DNA of 64,000 nucleotides, taken from positions 558,001-622,000 of the forward strand of contig NC_081145.1 of the NCBI RefSeq assembly GCF_958295425.1, in the 5' to 3' direction. Positions 1 to 58,954 of the stretch are shown one piece after another. Position 1 is the first letter of the stretch; each line of letters begins with the position of its first letter. The DNA comes from Solea solea (Eukaryota; Chordata; Actinopteri; Pleuronectiformes; Soleidae). The position numbers and the translations under genes were made by a program. The notes beneath the pieces are model-generated. The model did no database searches. It was not told where the DNA came from and saw only the letters and a program-made list of their open reading frames with translations.

Positions 1-724
1 TGGATTGACTATTACAAGCTAAGAAAACGTGTGCTAACCAGAATATGTAAAAATGTAAACACATTTTAGATTATAACACACTTGCTGAATATATCTAATA
101 TTTACACACTTCCCTGAGTGGGTGGGAGTAGTTACATTTCTATTTTCCATAACATTAACTGACGTTAAAACTAACAATTAACACAAGCTATTTATTGATA
201 AGCAAACCATTTCTTAGGAAAGTAACGCGTCATCATTATTATTCCTATTTAATAGGCTTTGCTATGCAGTTATATTAATGTGGGCTTATTCTCTTCATAT
301 TAAGACATAAATATATTTAAGAATAGTGGAAGTTACATTTTCTTTCTTCCCCCATTTGTGGCCCCCCTTGATGGACAGCGCCCTTAGCATTTGCCTATAC
401 TGCCTATGCCATGGGGCGGGGCCCTACTGTTGTGCAGGTCTGATCTGCAACTACAGGCAAAGTTTGGTTGAGGTTATTGTTGCTAAAGGGTCAATCACTT
501 ATTAAATCACCCTGCACTGTGAATGTTTACATTGTGTGTTCAATAAAAACATAATTGTTTGTGAGGTATTAGTTTAATAAGACAGTGTTAGTCTATTGTT
601 GTCAAGATCAGATCACAATTTATCATCAACTTATGCAGAAATCTAGATAATTCCAAAAGGGTTCACATGCTTTCTCTTGCAACTGTAAATAAAGAAAGAA
701 AGTCCAAGGATTGTCTTTTTTTTT
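1..724. other. Intergenic sequence downstream of ckap5, no gene seen
   Basis: AT-rich sequence with scattered short ORF shadows only. Nothing resembling an exon of a known neighbour was found. A GC-rich patch at about 360-440 (agcgcccttagc, ggggcggggccc) may be a transposon remnant but has no partner repeat here. Confidence 0.4.
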
Positions 725-748
725 TGTTTTTTTTTTTAAAAGAAAGAC

Positions 749-754
749 TTTATT
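749..754 (-). terminator. ckap5: Distal poly(A) signal AATAAA candidate
   Basis: AATAAA on the minus strand, followed within about 15 nt by a genomic A-rich run (732-717 region). The A-run could cause internal priming, so the site needs 3'-end reads that are not templated. Confidence 0.4.
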
Positions 755-1756
755 TCCATTTTCCACTGTGGATTATACAGAAAAACTAAGTCAGAGACAG
801 AATTAAATACAAAAACAAAGATTTCACTCTTCACAGACGACTCTTCATCATCGTCACCATCATCGTCGTTAAACGCAAACCTGACTTATTTACAGGAGGA
901 AATTAAACCATCTTCATGCTCCTGAAAACACACCAGCGGCGGCCATGTCGGCTCTAGTGTCCTGCTCTGCCATTAAATAACAGGAGGAGGGGAGGGGGTG
1001 GGGTTAGTGGAGGGTGTTACATACAGTATTTACACACAAAAACATCTGTACATCCACCGTACGCCCGAGAGCACCGACACATCGCCGTTTTTAAGTTCCT
1101 TCAATGTCGACGCACAACAGCGGATTTTAGAGCCGCTGGTCGCCGCGGAAACGGACTGAAATCGGACCAAAAAGTTTTTTGGGACGTCCATGACACTTAG
1201 ACCCCATGACCGTGACTATGTTAAGTGCTCAGCCACAAGGGGGCAGCGGTCGCACATTTACACTGCGACGGTGGACGACACTGAAGTATTTACAGACACG
1301 AGACCAACACGTTCACGTCAAAACCAGCGGCATTTTCACTCCGTCACGCTAAGCTAACTGTTCACATCGGGGTTTGTGTCACTGACTGACGCGGAATTAA
1401 CATGGACTTCCTTTGTGTAGTGTCGCGTTTGTGTTCGCGTTTACCAGACAAAGAATCGGTACAAAGTCGAAGCGGCAGCGCTAACCCTGCGTTAAGTTGA
1501 AACGTGAAATATTTCAGCGATAAAATCTGTTCAGAAACCCGTGCACTCGCTCACTTCCTGCTCCGCCCATTCCCCTGCCAATGGGCGGAGCAGGAAGTGA
1601 GCAAGGGAGTTGTGTGTGTGTGTCAATAACACACTTTACAGAGACCGTAGTTAGCTTAGCATTAGCTCCAGGGGAGTGCGGGATGTGAGAAATGGTGCTG
1701 GGTGTGTGAGCGCCCCCTCTGTCCAGATGTTTAAACACGTAAAAAACAGACTACAC

Positions 1757-1762
1757 TTTATT
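1757..1762 (-). terminator. ckap5: Proximal poly(A) signal AATAAA of ckap5
   Basis: AATAAA on the minus strand, 54 nt after the stop codon, followed by the tract tgtagtctgttttttacg, which is U/G-rich as expected for a downstream element. Confidence 0.6.
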
Positions 1763-1815
1763 ATATTTGAATAGAAGCTAAAACATGTGTGTGTGTGGTC
1801 AGCAGGGCCCCGCCC

Positions 1816-48339
<46,524 letters not shown>

Positions 48340-48380
48340 TCAACTGGAAAACAAAGACATCACTGAATCAAAGATCACAG

Positions 48381-49002
48381 TAGGGGTGTGCGATAAATCT
48401 CGTCTACGATAGTATCTTAATTGTTGTTTTAACCATGTGTTAAATCACAATATCGAGTGTGTCGGAAACATTTTGCAAGAACTAATTAAAACAAGCATTT
48501 TTGAGAGGCCACACATTCATCGCATGATCAAGCCTAGTAGGACAGACGGCGGCACATTGAGAACACATGCCGTGTCCATGCTTCACAACAAACCAAGCTA
48601 ACGTAGCTGCATGTATGGCTGAAGTTAAACATGAGTGAAACATATGTGGGAAAGCGGTTGCCGTCAAAGACAGCTTGACAACCAATTTGTTTCACCATCT
48701 GTGAATGAACCAGCGCACAGAATATGAAAAAGCTAACGTCAAGAAAACCCCACTTACAGACTTTGGCAGCATCATTCGGCAAGGAAGTGCCTTACGACAA
48801 CAAGGGCAACAGATAGCAGGCAATAACAAAAGACCTGTTTTTCTTGAACAAGTTGTTTTTGTCAATATTATCATTAAGAGCAGGCTGGTACAACAGACCT
48901 TCCATGGTTTTACAGACACATTTTTGAAATACAATATTGCCAATTATCAACAAAATCCCCAAAAAATAACAGGATATTGATCAATATCGCCCTCCCCTAT
49001 AT
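48381..49002. mobile_element. MITE with terminal motif aggggtgtgcgata
   Basis: The left end gtaggggtgtgcgataaatc and the right end gatcaatatcgccctcccct are imperfect inverted copies, as in non-autonomous hAT-like elements that carry 'ggtgtgcgata' ends. The interior has no significant coding match. ckap5 intron 1. Confidence 0.45.
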
Positions 49003-49729
49003 TCAACTAACGTAACATAAAATGTTAGTGTGTCATTTGCAATTGTGTAAGACACGTTTCACTGTAACGTGACGAGTTAAACATCATTCACTTAACGTTA
49101 AGTTACACGTCATGTGACGTCTGCTTCATTTATTACAGATTTATTTGTGTCATTGTAATTTAAATACGAAATTTATGTTTAAATGAACCTTCTGTCATGA
49201 ATGGTGACAACCTCCCTGTGTCTGCTTGTATTTTTGGAACTTTTTGGAACCTTTGGAGTTTGTGGAGCTTCTAGACGTCGCACTGTCACACATTCAGACG
49301 AAATCTGCGGTTTATGTGCGTGAGCTTGCTAGCTCACCGGTTGGCCGCTCAGCTGACAGCTGAAACAGCTGATAGCTGAAACCTGGCGTCCAGAGTGCAC
49401 AACAGAAACCTGGAAACAGGAGACCAGAGCCTCGGTGTCAGACACAGTAAACAACGAGCCACTGATGTGTTTTAAGTCCACTTGGAGTCGAAATCTGCAG
49501 CTAACAACTGAGCGGCTAACAGCTGGTGATGCTAAAAACTAGCCACAACAAACAGGCATTACATCACCAGCTCAACTTTTATCATTAAATAGCGTTCGCA
49601 AAGCAACATAAAAGTAATATACTGGTATGGCGATATTGTCTCAACTACATATCTCTTTCAAAAATATACCGGTATAACTCTTACTACCGTTATATCGCCC
49701 AGCACTTTTTCTCCCGTCACACATCTGTC

Positions 49730-49840
49730 GTACGGAGTTAAAGTGTCTTGCTCAAGGACACATCAGCATGAAATCTAACCCACAATCTTCTAGTTGAAAA
49801 ACAACTAGCAGTGGCACTGTGCCACCGTGAGCCCATCATC
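49730..49840 (-). mobile_element. tRNA-derived SINE fragment, minus orientation
   Basis: Read on the minus strand: cacggtggcacagtgcc (A-box side), gtgggttagatttc (B box) and tgtgtccttgagcaagacac (core). Same family type as the SINE at 52.5 kb but opposite orientation and 5' portion only. Lies in ckap5 intron 1. Confidence 0.7.
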
Positions 49841-50794
49841 ATCCACACTAAAAGCTGCAGTACAAAAAACAATAAAGCAAGACATTTGAGGACGTCATCA
49901 TTTCCAGAGTTTGACACACTGATCAACATTTTCTGAACCAAACGACTCATGGATTCATGTAGAAACTTATAGAGACAACAGTCCGCTAATGAAACCATGA
50001 GGAAATGTTTTAGGTGCAAAGTAAAGTTTTCTTGTGATCAGTGAAGGACGGTTTCACATCTATGCTCTGTGGAGACTAGAACTGCAACCATTAATCAATT
50101 ACTGCATTAACAACTTACTGTTTCAATAAGTGAACTCGACTGTTTTGAGTGGTTTTTAAATCATTTAAAAAAAAAATATTTCTTCTTCTTAAATGTGAAT
50201 ATTTTTGGTTTCTTTGCTCCACATAAAGAAATCATCAAAATTGAACATTTCTGGTTTGTGGACAAAAACAAGACATTTTCAGATTAAGGAAACAGTGACT
50301 TTGACATTTAATGCACCAAACAACCAATCGATTGATCCATGGAGAAAAGAATCTTCAACATTCTTGTGTTGTATGTCAGCAGTAACAGACTGCACAGCGT
50401 CATGTCGAGAAACTTATCTGTTGTAGCTTTTATTCTTTTATCACTCACTTCTTTCAGAGCTAAAAGCACAAGCATGTGATCAGCTAATGCACGGTCAGGG
50501 AGCGGCGCTCACTCAGCATCAGATTTCTTATCGATCCGACCTCATCTCTTAAAACATACTCGAGACGTAGTTTAAACCCATTATAACAAGAATTTAACTT
50601 TTAACTTCTAAATTAATGGCCAACTATTTGGATAGTCCATAAATCAGTGCAAGCTGTTTGATTTCAAACTCGTAAATGCGAGCATGTTGCGATTTAGGGC
50701 AGGACCCAAGCCTGACCCGGCCAGCTTTTGATTTGATTTCCTTTCACCCCAACCGGTCGAGGCAGATGACTGCACATCTCTGAGCCTGGTTCTG

Positions 50795-50967
50795 TCAGAG
50801 ATTTCTTCTTCCTGTTAAGAGGGAGTTTTTTCTCTCCACTGATGCCTAGTGTTTGCTCATTGTGTGAACTGTTGGGATTTTCTGCTCTCCTTGACGTTGT
50901 CTATGTACAGTGCCTTGAGATAATGTATGTTATGATTTGGGCCTATACAAATAAAATTGAATTGAAA
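50795..50967 (+). mobile_element. LINE 3'-end fragment
   Basis: The typical teleost LINE 3' UTR: cttcctgttaagagggag, cagtgccttgagataatg, and the terminal aaataaaattgaattgaa. Intron 1 of ckap5. Confidence 0.6.
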
Positions 50968-52126
50968 TTAACTTAATGCACAGTGCAAATGGTTGACCAA
51001 TGATTGTCTGTTTTTTGTAAAACTTCTTGATGTGAAAACATTTTGGACATTTTAGGTAAGTCGATGACTTTGCCTGACACCCACTATTTTATTTGTGAAA
51101 CTTTTGTTTTATTTGTGAAAATGTTAAAGGGGAGATTTCACCATTTTTTTTTTAATACCTAGACCTCAGACCAGGTCCAGATCAAAAACAACTGTACCTA
51201 GACCTCTCAAATCTGGACTAGATTAATCTACAGACCCTGAAGATTCATACAAACACAGTCACTACTTTGTCAAACCAGTTCTATTAGAGAACATGCAATT
51301 AAGGCACATTTCACCGTTTTCAGCATGTAGACCACATTAGACCAGGTCCAGATCAAAAACCACCTCAGAGTAAATATTCAGCATTCATTAACCTATGACC
51401 GGTCTTAAATCTATACACTTCACGTTTGTAGTCTGTGTGCAGTTTTATTCTTTTCATTATTGGGTGCAATTCTCTTTATATTCTAACCGACTTTATTTTA
51501 TTTACCTTCATTTCCATCTCTATATAAATTTAATTTAGATCTTGTTTTTAGCACAATAGGGGCGTGTCGCAATTTTAATTTCACCGACAATGTACCTTAA
51601 ACAATCTCGTGACAAATAAACAAATCTTGAAATCATCATCATCATCAGCAGCAGCAGCAGCTGACGTTGGAGTAAATAGCAGTGAGCGTGTTGTTATTAC
51701 TAAGGAGTGGTCAGGTCAGCGTGTTAACTAGCCGTGGACAGCTAACCAGTCAGATGAGCGCCATTTACCAGCTAACGTAGCAACAATGACAGTTGCTACT
51801 CTGAGTGCGTGACTCGTTAGCGTCAGAAAACATCAGTAACAACAACTCACGTGTGTGTTTAACCAGAGCGGGTTCACATGGTCGACCTTGGTTAACCTGG
51901 TTAACGTAAACACACACACAATCCCGCGTCTTTTTTCCTTTAGCGTCTTCGTGTAGCAGCTGTTAGCTCCCCGCGGCTAACTCACGCTAACACAGCCAGG
52001 CCTGGCTCACGCGCACACGTCACAGCCGTAGCTGACATGTTAGCTCCGCGAGGCTAAGACACAAAACAAACAAACAAACAAACAAACAAACAAACACAAA
52101 CAAACAACGATGTGTCGCCACCGTAC

Positions 52127-52200
52127 CTGCTTTGACTGTTCGAAGACGAACCAGCGCGAAATGTCCACACAAACAGAGGTACACCGACACTGATCTGAGC
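52127..52200 (-). other. ckap5: ckap5 exon 1 (5' UTR, non-coding)
   Basis: The 3' end at 52127 is set by a good donor (CAG|gtacgg on the minus strand). The partner is the acceptor upstream of the start-codon exon (ctccag, exon high end 48311), which leaves only 8 nt of 5' UTR before the ATG in exon 2. The 5' end is not defined by sequence. It is placed near 52190-52200 because a TATAAA lies at 52221-52226. Intron 1 (48312-52126) is 3.8 kb and begins with an (AAAC)n tract a few nucleotides past the donor. Confidence 0.6.
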
Positions 52201-52220
52201 CGAGCCAGACCCCGCCGAGC

Positions 52221-52253
52221 TTTATACTCCAACAACAAAGGACCACTTCCGGT
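52221..52253 (-). promoter_or_regulatory. ckap5: ckap5 core promoter: TATA box and ETS site
   Basis: Reading on the minus strand, an ETS/GABP-type site ACCGGAAGTG (52253-52244) is followed about 18 nt later by TATAAA (52226-52221), then GC-rich sequence and exon 1. ETS sites of this type are common in housekeeping promoters; a TATA box next to one is less usual. The transcription start is inferred to lie about 25-35 nt downstream of the TATA, near 52190-52200. Confidence 0.45.
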
Positions 52254-52502
52254 TTCAAAATAAAACTCACAGCTACAGCTCATCTCATCGATCGAGAAAC
52301 GCATGAGTGAATTAATGATTTTTTTTTGGACATGCTAATGGTCAGTCTTGTACAAAGTACGTTAAAGTAATATTTAATTAGTAAAAGTACAACTATATGA
52401 CCAGAAAGTGACTTTGGTAGAAGATGAAGTCACCTTTTTATAATATTACTTAAGTAAAAGTCTTAAACTTTATGACATTTACTGTACTTAAGTAATAAAA
52501 GT

Positions 52503-52699
52503 CAGTCTCAGTGGTAAGGCCAGTTGTCTTTAAACTGGAAGGTTTGTGGGTTCAGTTCCTGGCTCTGCTTGTATGTGTCCTTGAACAAAGACACTTAAGC
52601 CCACGTTGCAGCATGAGAATGGGTCAATGGGTGAAAACTGTAATGTAAAGCAGTTCATCAAGACAAGAAAGGCTCTATATAAGTACAGACCATAATGGT
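52503..52699 (+). mobile_element. tRNA-derived SINE
   Basis: The head contains an A-box-like cagtggtaaggc and a B box ggttcagttcc (52549-52559). The body has the teleost SINE core tgtccttgaacaaagacact. It ends with a LINE-like tail ggctctatataagtacagac and a (TTC)n. Confidence 0.75.
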
Positions 52700-53269
52700 A
52701 ACTCTTCTTCTTCTTCTGGTTTTATTTGGTAGTAACAAGTAACAAACATAGTTAGAGGAAATGTAGTGGAGTAAAAGTACAAGTTGCTACAAATAGAAAT
52801 AACAAAGTAATGTATAGATAGGTGAATTTGTAGTACAGTAACAAAGTATTTCGACTTAGTTAATTAAATCACTGCTAAAAATCAGCTCAAAATAAAACAA
52901 AAAAAAACAGTCAAAAATTGAATGTAGTACAAGTGAGCACCAGCCAAAAAGTGTCAGAATTTCCCTATATCCTTCTTTCTTGACCTTTGATCTGATCACA
53001 AACTTAAAATTAAAACTTACAAACAAAGGGTTTGGTTTCTTTTTTAATGGAAATAAATGTAAAGATGACAACTGCATAGTTAGTGTGACACAGTGACATT
53101 TGGCTTAATCTTGTTTCTGTTTCCCCTCAGTTTAAATCATCCTTGAATCGTTTTAGTGTGACACCCATAAACCAGGTCAATGTCGCATAATATATTTTTA
53201 GTTCATTGTCCCATTTGACTGTAAATGCGAAATAGGCCATTCTTATTTTGCAAAAAGATGGAGTCTATT

Positions 53270-53580
53270 TCCGGTTGGTTCGCTGCTGCTTTTGCGCATC
53301 TTGACGGCTGCTTTTTTGAATCGTCTCCAAGGGCGGAGAGTCAGATGAAGGGCGGGTCCGCGCTAAATACGTCCGAACCACTTTCAATCTGCTTTTAAAT
53401 ACATGTTCACGTTTACCCGGATTCAGATTTGAACCTGAAAACAACAACGACGACGACTGAATGTACGGCTCGTTTTGAAACGCCTACATTTTAGCCGCCG
53501 CGGTACTTCCTCGCGGCTTCCTTGTTGCTCGCAGGACAAAGCCACTGATTGGCTGCATTCAAAATAAGACCCGCCTCCCA
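53270..53580. other. GC-rich, promoter-like stretch without an assigned gene
   Basis: Between ckap5 and cstpp1, CpG-rich sequence contains an ETS-like ttccgg (53269-53275), an inverted CCAAT (gattgg, 53545-53555 region), cgccgcgg and several GC boxes. No ORF of note. It could be a distal or divergent promoter, or a degraded element. Confidence 0.3.
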
Positions 53581-53654
53581 GAGGGGTCAGCCATTTTTCT
53601 GATTGCTCGAACCACAAGACGTGTGTGATTGGTTGATGTGAAATGAAGCGTTTT

Positions 53655-54342
53655 GCTTCAGCTTTATTGGCCAAGTACGTGAACACATACAAGGAATTTG
53701 ACTCCGGTTTTATCCAGCACACGCTGTACATTAAACGTAAACATGAACATACATAAACATCAACATAACTGAACATACATTCAACTTGAAAGAACAAAGG
53801 ACAACAAGAACAATAATTTAAAAATAGTGTAGTACAAAGAGAATAAATAAGGTGTCCAGAGGTTTGGTCTATTTTTAAATATATATATTTTTATATGTAT
53901 AAAAGATAAGGTGCAAAATAGTGAATAAATAAACTGATCAAGTATTCATTAGTGTGACGGCCTGGGGGAAAAAACAGTTTTGGTGTACAGTGTTCTGTAA
54001 CGCCTGCCAGAGGGAAGAAGATCACACAGGTTATTTCCAGGATGTGATGGATCTGCAGAGATACTACCTGCCCGTTTCTTGACTCTGGATGTGTTCAAGT
54101 CCTGGATGGTGGGCGGTTTAACACCAATGATTCTCTCTGCAGTCCTGATGGTGCGATTCAGTCCGTTTCTGTCCTGTTTGGTGGCTGATCCAAACCAAAC
54201 GATGATGGAGGTGCAGAGAACAGACTGGACCATTGCTGTGTAGAACTGGATCAGCAGCTCCGGGGGCAGGTTGTACTTCCTGAGCTGTCGCAGGAAGTAC
54301 AGCCTCTACTGGGCCTTTTTGACTATGGAGTCAATGTTTGGT
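53655..54342 (-). mobile_element. L2-type LINE, 3' part (split by the nested LINE)
   Basis: The C-terminal RT fragment at 53949-54233 (VLCTSIIVWFGSATKQDRN, TIRTAERIIG, DPSHPGNNLCDLLPSGRRYR) is classic teleost L2. Upstream codons at 54240-54342 read KKAQ, a stop, then YFLRQLRKYNLPPELL. The 3' end carries the conserved L2 motif tttattggccaagtacgtg (plus strand, about 53660). Confidence 0.8.
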
Positions 54343-54802
54343 GCCCACTTTATTTTTATTTTTTTATTTTTTTTTATTTTGCACAGTTTAAAAGAAAAAT
54401 ATAAGATTGACAAAGAATACAAAGTAACATACAGTGCAGGAAGAGGCAGAAAGCCTAGTGGGCTTATTTGAAGCCTCTACCTAAATAATGTTGAAATTTG
54501 ACAATATTTAAAAGAAAAACACAAAATTAACATACAAAAGAATCATCTAACTATATAAAAGTGACAACAAACTAATAATCACAAATTATATATAATAACA
54601 AAAAACAAACCAATAATAAAAACAAACAAATATTAATGTAAAAACAAAAGTATGAGTGTGTAATGTATGCGAGTGTGTATCTATGTGTGTGTCTCCATGA
54701 GGGAAATATTGGTTTATACCCCTAAATTATTGATTTCTTTGGCATGTGTGAACCAAAAATAAGACACAGAGATATGAACAACAACACATGAAAGAAAGCA
54801 AA

Positions 54803-57800
54803 TTACAAAACAACCGTTAAATAATCTTTTAAGTGTCTTTTGTATAATTTTGTGGAACAGTTTTTTGCCAGATGGGAATAGTCATTCCACAATTTAGTAC
54901 CCCTAAATCTTATTGAAAATTGACCTCTGCAGGTAAGAAATTTCGGAAGATGAAAATCTGAGGATTGACGAGTTGAGTGGGAATGAACCTGTGAATTTGT
55001 TTTAAAATACGTCTTGAAATGCTCAGGAATATTCCCTTCACTTGACTGTATGTTATACATAAAAACACATATTTGAAAAATATTAATGTTAAAAATAGTA
55101 AGAATTTGTAGTTTTTGAAATAAAGGAGCAGATGGTGTATGTGACTCTGATCGAGTTGCAATTCTAACAAAACGGAGGACCAAAATTTTGTTGAGAGTAC
55201 TGGAAAAAGTACTTGCCCAAACTATATTACAATATGAAAGATAGGGATAAATTAAACTGTAATATAGAATCTTGAGACAGTTTGTGGTGACAAGCTGACT
55301 GATCCTTCTAATTATACCAATAGATTTATTTATTTTTCTACTAACCCAGTCAGTTTGTTCTTTCCAGCTCAAACTCTCATCAACAATGATTCCCAGGAAT
55401 CTTGTAGATGACACTTGAGACATCTCAACAGACTCAATTGAAATTTTAGATAAATCCTTAGAATATGATTTTTTACCACTGAAAATGATAAAGTTAGATT
55501 TTTTTATATTCAAAGATAATTTGTTTAGTCTGAACCAGGTAGCGTAGGCAGTTAAACCAACATTTGCATCCTTAATCAGTGAACTGAAATTTGAATGAGA
55601 AAGAACAAGAGTTGTGTCATCTGCAAACATTATTGGAGAAAGGATATTAGAGACATTAGACAAATCATTAATGTATATAAGAAACAATAATGGTCCCAGA
55701 ATGGATCCCTGCGGAACCCCACAGAGTAGTCTGGCCTTGTTAGAATAGCAACCCTTAACACAAACATACTGACTTCTGTTGGAAACATAATTTTTTAACC
55801 ATTTGTGTGTAGTATCATGAAAACCGTATTTATACATCTTTTCAAGTAAAATATGATGGTTAACAGTATCAAAAGCTTTTGAAAAGTCTAGGAAAATACT
55901 ACAGGTAAATTCATTATTTTCAAGTGCAGAAGTAACTTTGTCAATCAGGTGAAGCAGAGCCATATAAGTGGAGTGTTTTTTCCGGAAACCATACTGGTGT
56001 TTGTAAAGAATTAAATTAGAATCTAAATGAGAAAGAATCCTCTTGTAAATAATTTTTTCTAATATTTTTGAAAAACATGGCAAAATAGATATGGGTCTAT
56101 AATTATTAAAACAACAAGGATCATCAGCTTTAAACAGAGGGATCACTTTGGCAACTTTTAAATCCTCTGGTACAACACCTGTTTTCATAGACAGAGAAAA
56201 TATGTGAGCAAGTGGCTGCAGTATTGACTGTTTCACCTGTTTGACAAGGAATGGAGTAATGTTGTCATGACCGGCTGAAGATATTTTTAGTTCATCAATT
56301 ATGTCACTTATTTCTTGAATATCAGGGGACTCAAAATAAGAAATAATAGGAAACTGTCTAGGGATAAAATCCAATGGGTTACCATGGCATACAGATATTT
56401 TATTAGCTAATTCATAACCAATATTGACAAAAAAGTCATTACATTTTTGAGCTATATCAAATGGATTTTTAAGAGAATGTTCACCATCCAAAAAGACAGA
56501 AGGTAGCTCTGGGGCAGTTTTTTCTCTTTGTAACAGCTGATTTATCACTTTCCATGTGGTTTTGATATTGTTTGAACATCTATTAAATTTTTCACTATAA
56601 TATTTCTTCTTTGCAGATCTAATGGAATGAATATATTTATTTCTATAGGATTTATAAACGCAATGGCTAAGAGGAGTGAGATTTGAGAGGTATTTTCTGT
56701 ATAGTTTATTCTTTTTCCTCAACAATTTCAACAAATCAGCTGTAAACCAAGGCTTATTTGAATCTTGACTGTATTTCCTGGTAGAACTTCTGATTGGGAA
56801 ACATTCATCAAAGCTAAAACTAATACCTTTCATAAAATATTTGTATGCACACTCAGCATTATTTTCCTCATAAAGGTCATCCCATGAAATATTGGTAAGC
56901 TTGTCTTTAAATTTTGAAATATTTGACTTGCTCATAATTCTTTTGTACATTGTTTTCTTGGTATGTTTAGCTCTATTTAGACTCTTGATTAAAGAGTACT
57001 GGAAAATAGGAAAATGGTCTGACAAATCTAGATACAAGACCCCAGATTTCATTCCTTCACTCAAAGAGTTAGTTAAAATATTATCAATCAAGGTTGCTGA
57101 ATTTTCTTTAACTCGTGTAGATTTATGAATAAGAGGGAAAAAGTAACTAGAATACAGAATATTAAGAAAGTCACCAGTAAGGGTATCTGATTTATATTTA
57201 AAAAGATTTATATTGAAATCTCCTAAAATGTAACAGAGTTTATCCTCATTGTTTATCAGATCAAGAGAATTTGACAAACTTTCATTGAAATCTTTGATGA
57301 TTGAGTCAGGTGGGCGATAAATAACACCAACAACAATATTCTTTCCACCAGAGACACCAGAGAGCTCTACAAAAACGGATTCCACCTCAGCCCCATCAGA
57401 CTTTAGAGAGAGATCATCCCTGATTTAAATTCATAAACATCATTGATGAACAAAGATACTCCGCCTCTAGATCTATTCTCTCTTACACAGTGAACCGAAT
57501 TGTATTTCGGTAATTTAAAAATGTCTCTAGAGTCCTCTGTAAGCCATGTTTCTGATAAAGCAATAACAGAAAAATCATGATTAAGTGTAGATAGATAATG
57601 CATGAATTTGTCATAGTTGCTGGAAAGACTTCTTATATTCAGATGAAAAGTAGAGAATATATTTGGAGGCATAGAAACACACAAGTCATTAAACTGAGTA
57701 TCATTATAATAACTGCAAATTTTGGAGGCATCAAATGATGAGAAAAAATGTAGGTCTGGGTCAACATTGAAGTTGTAAGGGTGAATAGTCGAAGGATCAA

Positions 57801-57846
57801 AGGGTTTAAAAGTCTGGCCTTCAAAATCAGGTTTGTTGTAGTCCAT
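54803..57846 (-). pseudogene. LINE ORF2: endonuclease and reverse transcriptase, one frameshift
   Basis: The AP-endonuclease begins in the 57403-57846 frame (FHLNIRSLSSN, ALSETWL, RGGVSLFI). It continues after a single frameshift near 57420-57428 in the 54803-57385 frame (GVIYRPP, GDFNINL, SDHFPI). Reverse transcriptase follows: NNYRPISILPCFSKILEKI, YGFRKKHST, FLDFSKAFDTVNH, GVPQGSILGPLLFLIYIND and the catalytic FADD. Total length would be about 1010 residues, usual for the group. Except for the shift, all catalytic signatures are present. Confidence 0.85.
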
Positions 57847-57985
57847 AGTGTGTATAAGGAATAATGTGCTGCAGATATATAATTAAATAATCAAAATAGT
57901 GTATAAAATGTCTAATGATGGAGACTAATGAGCCAGACTAACGTGCCAGAGTCTGAGCGTTGCCTTTCCTTTGGTGTGATGGGTT

Positions 57986-58735
57986 TTAGGTGGGTGGATG
58001 GACAATAAGTTTGTCATATCTCAAATATGCAATGTCACCTCTCTCCCGTGCGGCCTTCATTGCTGGGAGAAGTTCTTTCCTTCTTTGCCGGACGGCTTCA
58101 GGGAAATCCTCGTTTATGAAGATGCCGGAGCCCTTCAAGTTTTTAGCTTTATCCAGAACAGCAAGTTTATCCTTCAGCCGTAGAAATCTGACCACAATGG
58201 GTCGTGGCTTTTCTGACAATGCCATTGGCTTCCCAGTCCTGTGAGCCAAATCCAGCTCTATTTTCAAGTGATCCAGTTGTAGTTTTTCACTGAGTAGTTT
58301 TCTCACTTTTTCTTCAGATTCAGACACCTTTTCGTTCCCAGACTCTTTAATGCCATTTACAACAACATTTTGGCGTCTTGACTGGCGCTCCAGATATTCT
58401 GTCTTGTCGGAGATTGAAATCATGCTTTTACAAATTGTGTCCAAGTCAGTCCTGGTTTCCATACAGTTCCTGGACCAAGGTTTGCATGAGATTTTAAAAT
58501 CATCAAAATCCTTTTGAGTCATTTCCAGACTCACCTTGAGATCATAGACTTGCTTTGACAGATCATCAGTCCTCCTGTTTGAAGAGTCAACTATGATCTG
58601 CACACAAGTTTTGAAGCTTTTTTCCTGTTGTTCAAGCAAAGTCCTGTAAAAGTCTTTTTGTTGGTCCAGCAATTGACGCACTTGAGCCATGGTGACATAT
58701 TCCTCAGTGGTGTGGTTTGAAGCTTTGGGTGGCAT
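57986..58735 (-). CDS. LINE ORF1 protein (coiled coil plus RNA-binding-like domain)
   Basis: Intact 249-residue ORF. The N-terminal third is Gln/Glu/Lys-rich and probably coiled coil. The middle has RQNVVVNGIKES and RPIVVRFLRLKDKLAVLDKA, followed by ARERGDIAYLRYDKLIV. This is the RRM-plus-C-terminal-domain layout known from L1-type ORF1 proteins, which coat the LINE RNA as nucleic-acid chaperones. Its stop lies 140 nt before the ORF2 start. Confidence 0.8.
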   Translation of the reverse strand: MPPKASNHTTEEYVTMAQVRQLLDQQKDFYRTLLEQQEKSFKTCVQIIVDSSNRRTDDLSKQVYDLKVSLEMTQKDFDDFKISCKPWSRNCMETRTDLDTICKSMISISDKTEYLERQSRRQNVVVNGIKESGNEKVSESEEKVRKLLSEKLQLDHLKIELDLAHRTGKPMALSEKPRPIVVRFLRLKDKLAVLDKAKNLKGSGIFINEDFPEAVRQRRKELLPAMKAARERGDIAYLRYDKLIVHPPT

Positions 58736-58954
58736 GGTTTATTTATCCAGGCCTGCTAGGCCCAAGTTCAGCAGGAAAAAGCCAGAAACCTCCACAAAAT
58801 GCTAACAATGTCCACAATTTTGCTGTAAAGAGTTTGTTAGACTCTTTTTAATTCAGTCAGCAAAAAAAAAAATTTAAGTTCTAGGCAGGATTCCTTAGAT
58901 TTGTGTTGGATAGAAAACCAGAGCTACCTGAGCTGCTACTGCTGCTGCTGCTGC

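Larger units (their letters stand above)
725..1815 (-). other. ckap5: ckap5 3' UTR (short and long forms)
   Basis: No conserved ORF occurs below the stop codon. Two AATAAA signals on the minus strand (1762-1757 and 754-749) allow a 3' UTR of about 75 nt or about 1.08 kb. The sequence between is moderately GC-rich and unlike the repeats elsewhere, which suits a transcribed unique UTR. Which signal is used cannot be told from sequence. Confidence 0.5.
54345..58948 (-). mobile_element. Nearly full-length Jockey-group non-LTR retrotransposon (LINE)
   Basis: The element runs on the minus strand from about 58948 (5') to an A-rich 3' tail at 54385-54345. It has a 5' leader, ORF1 (57986-58735), ORF2 (54803-57846) and a 3' UTR of about 420 nt. 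It sits inside an older L2 copy whose RT sequence resumes on both sides. Only one frameshift was found, so this is a young insertion. No clear target-site duplication could be read. Confidence 0.9.

Noticed and set aside
56892..57128. Plus-strand 78-residue ORF
   Set aside because: Antisense shadow of the LINE endonuclease region.
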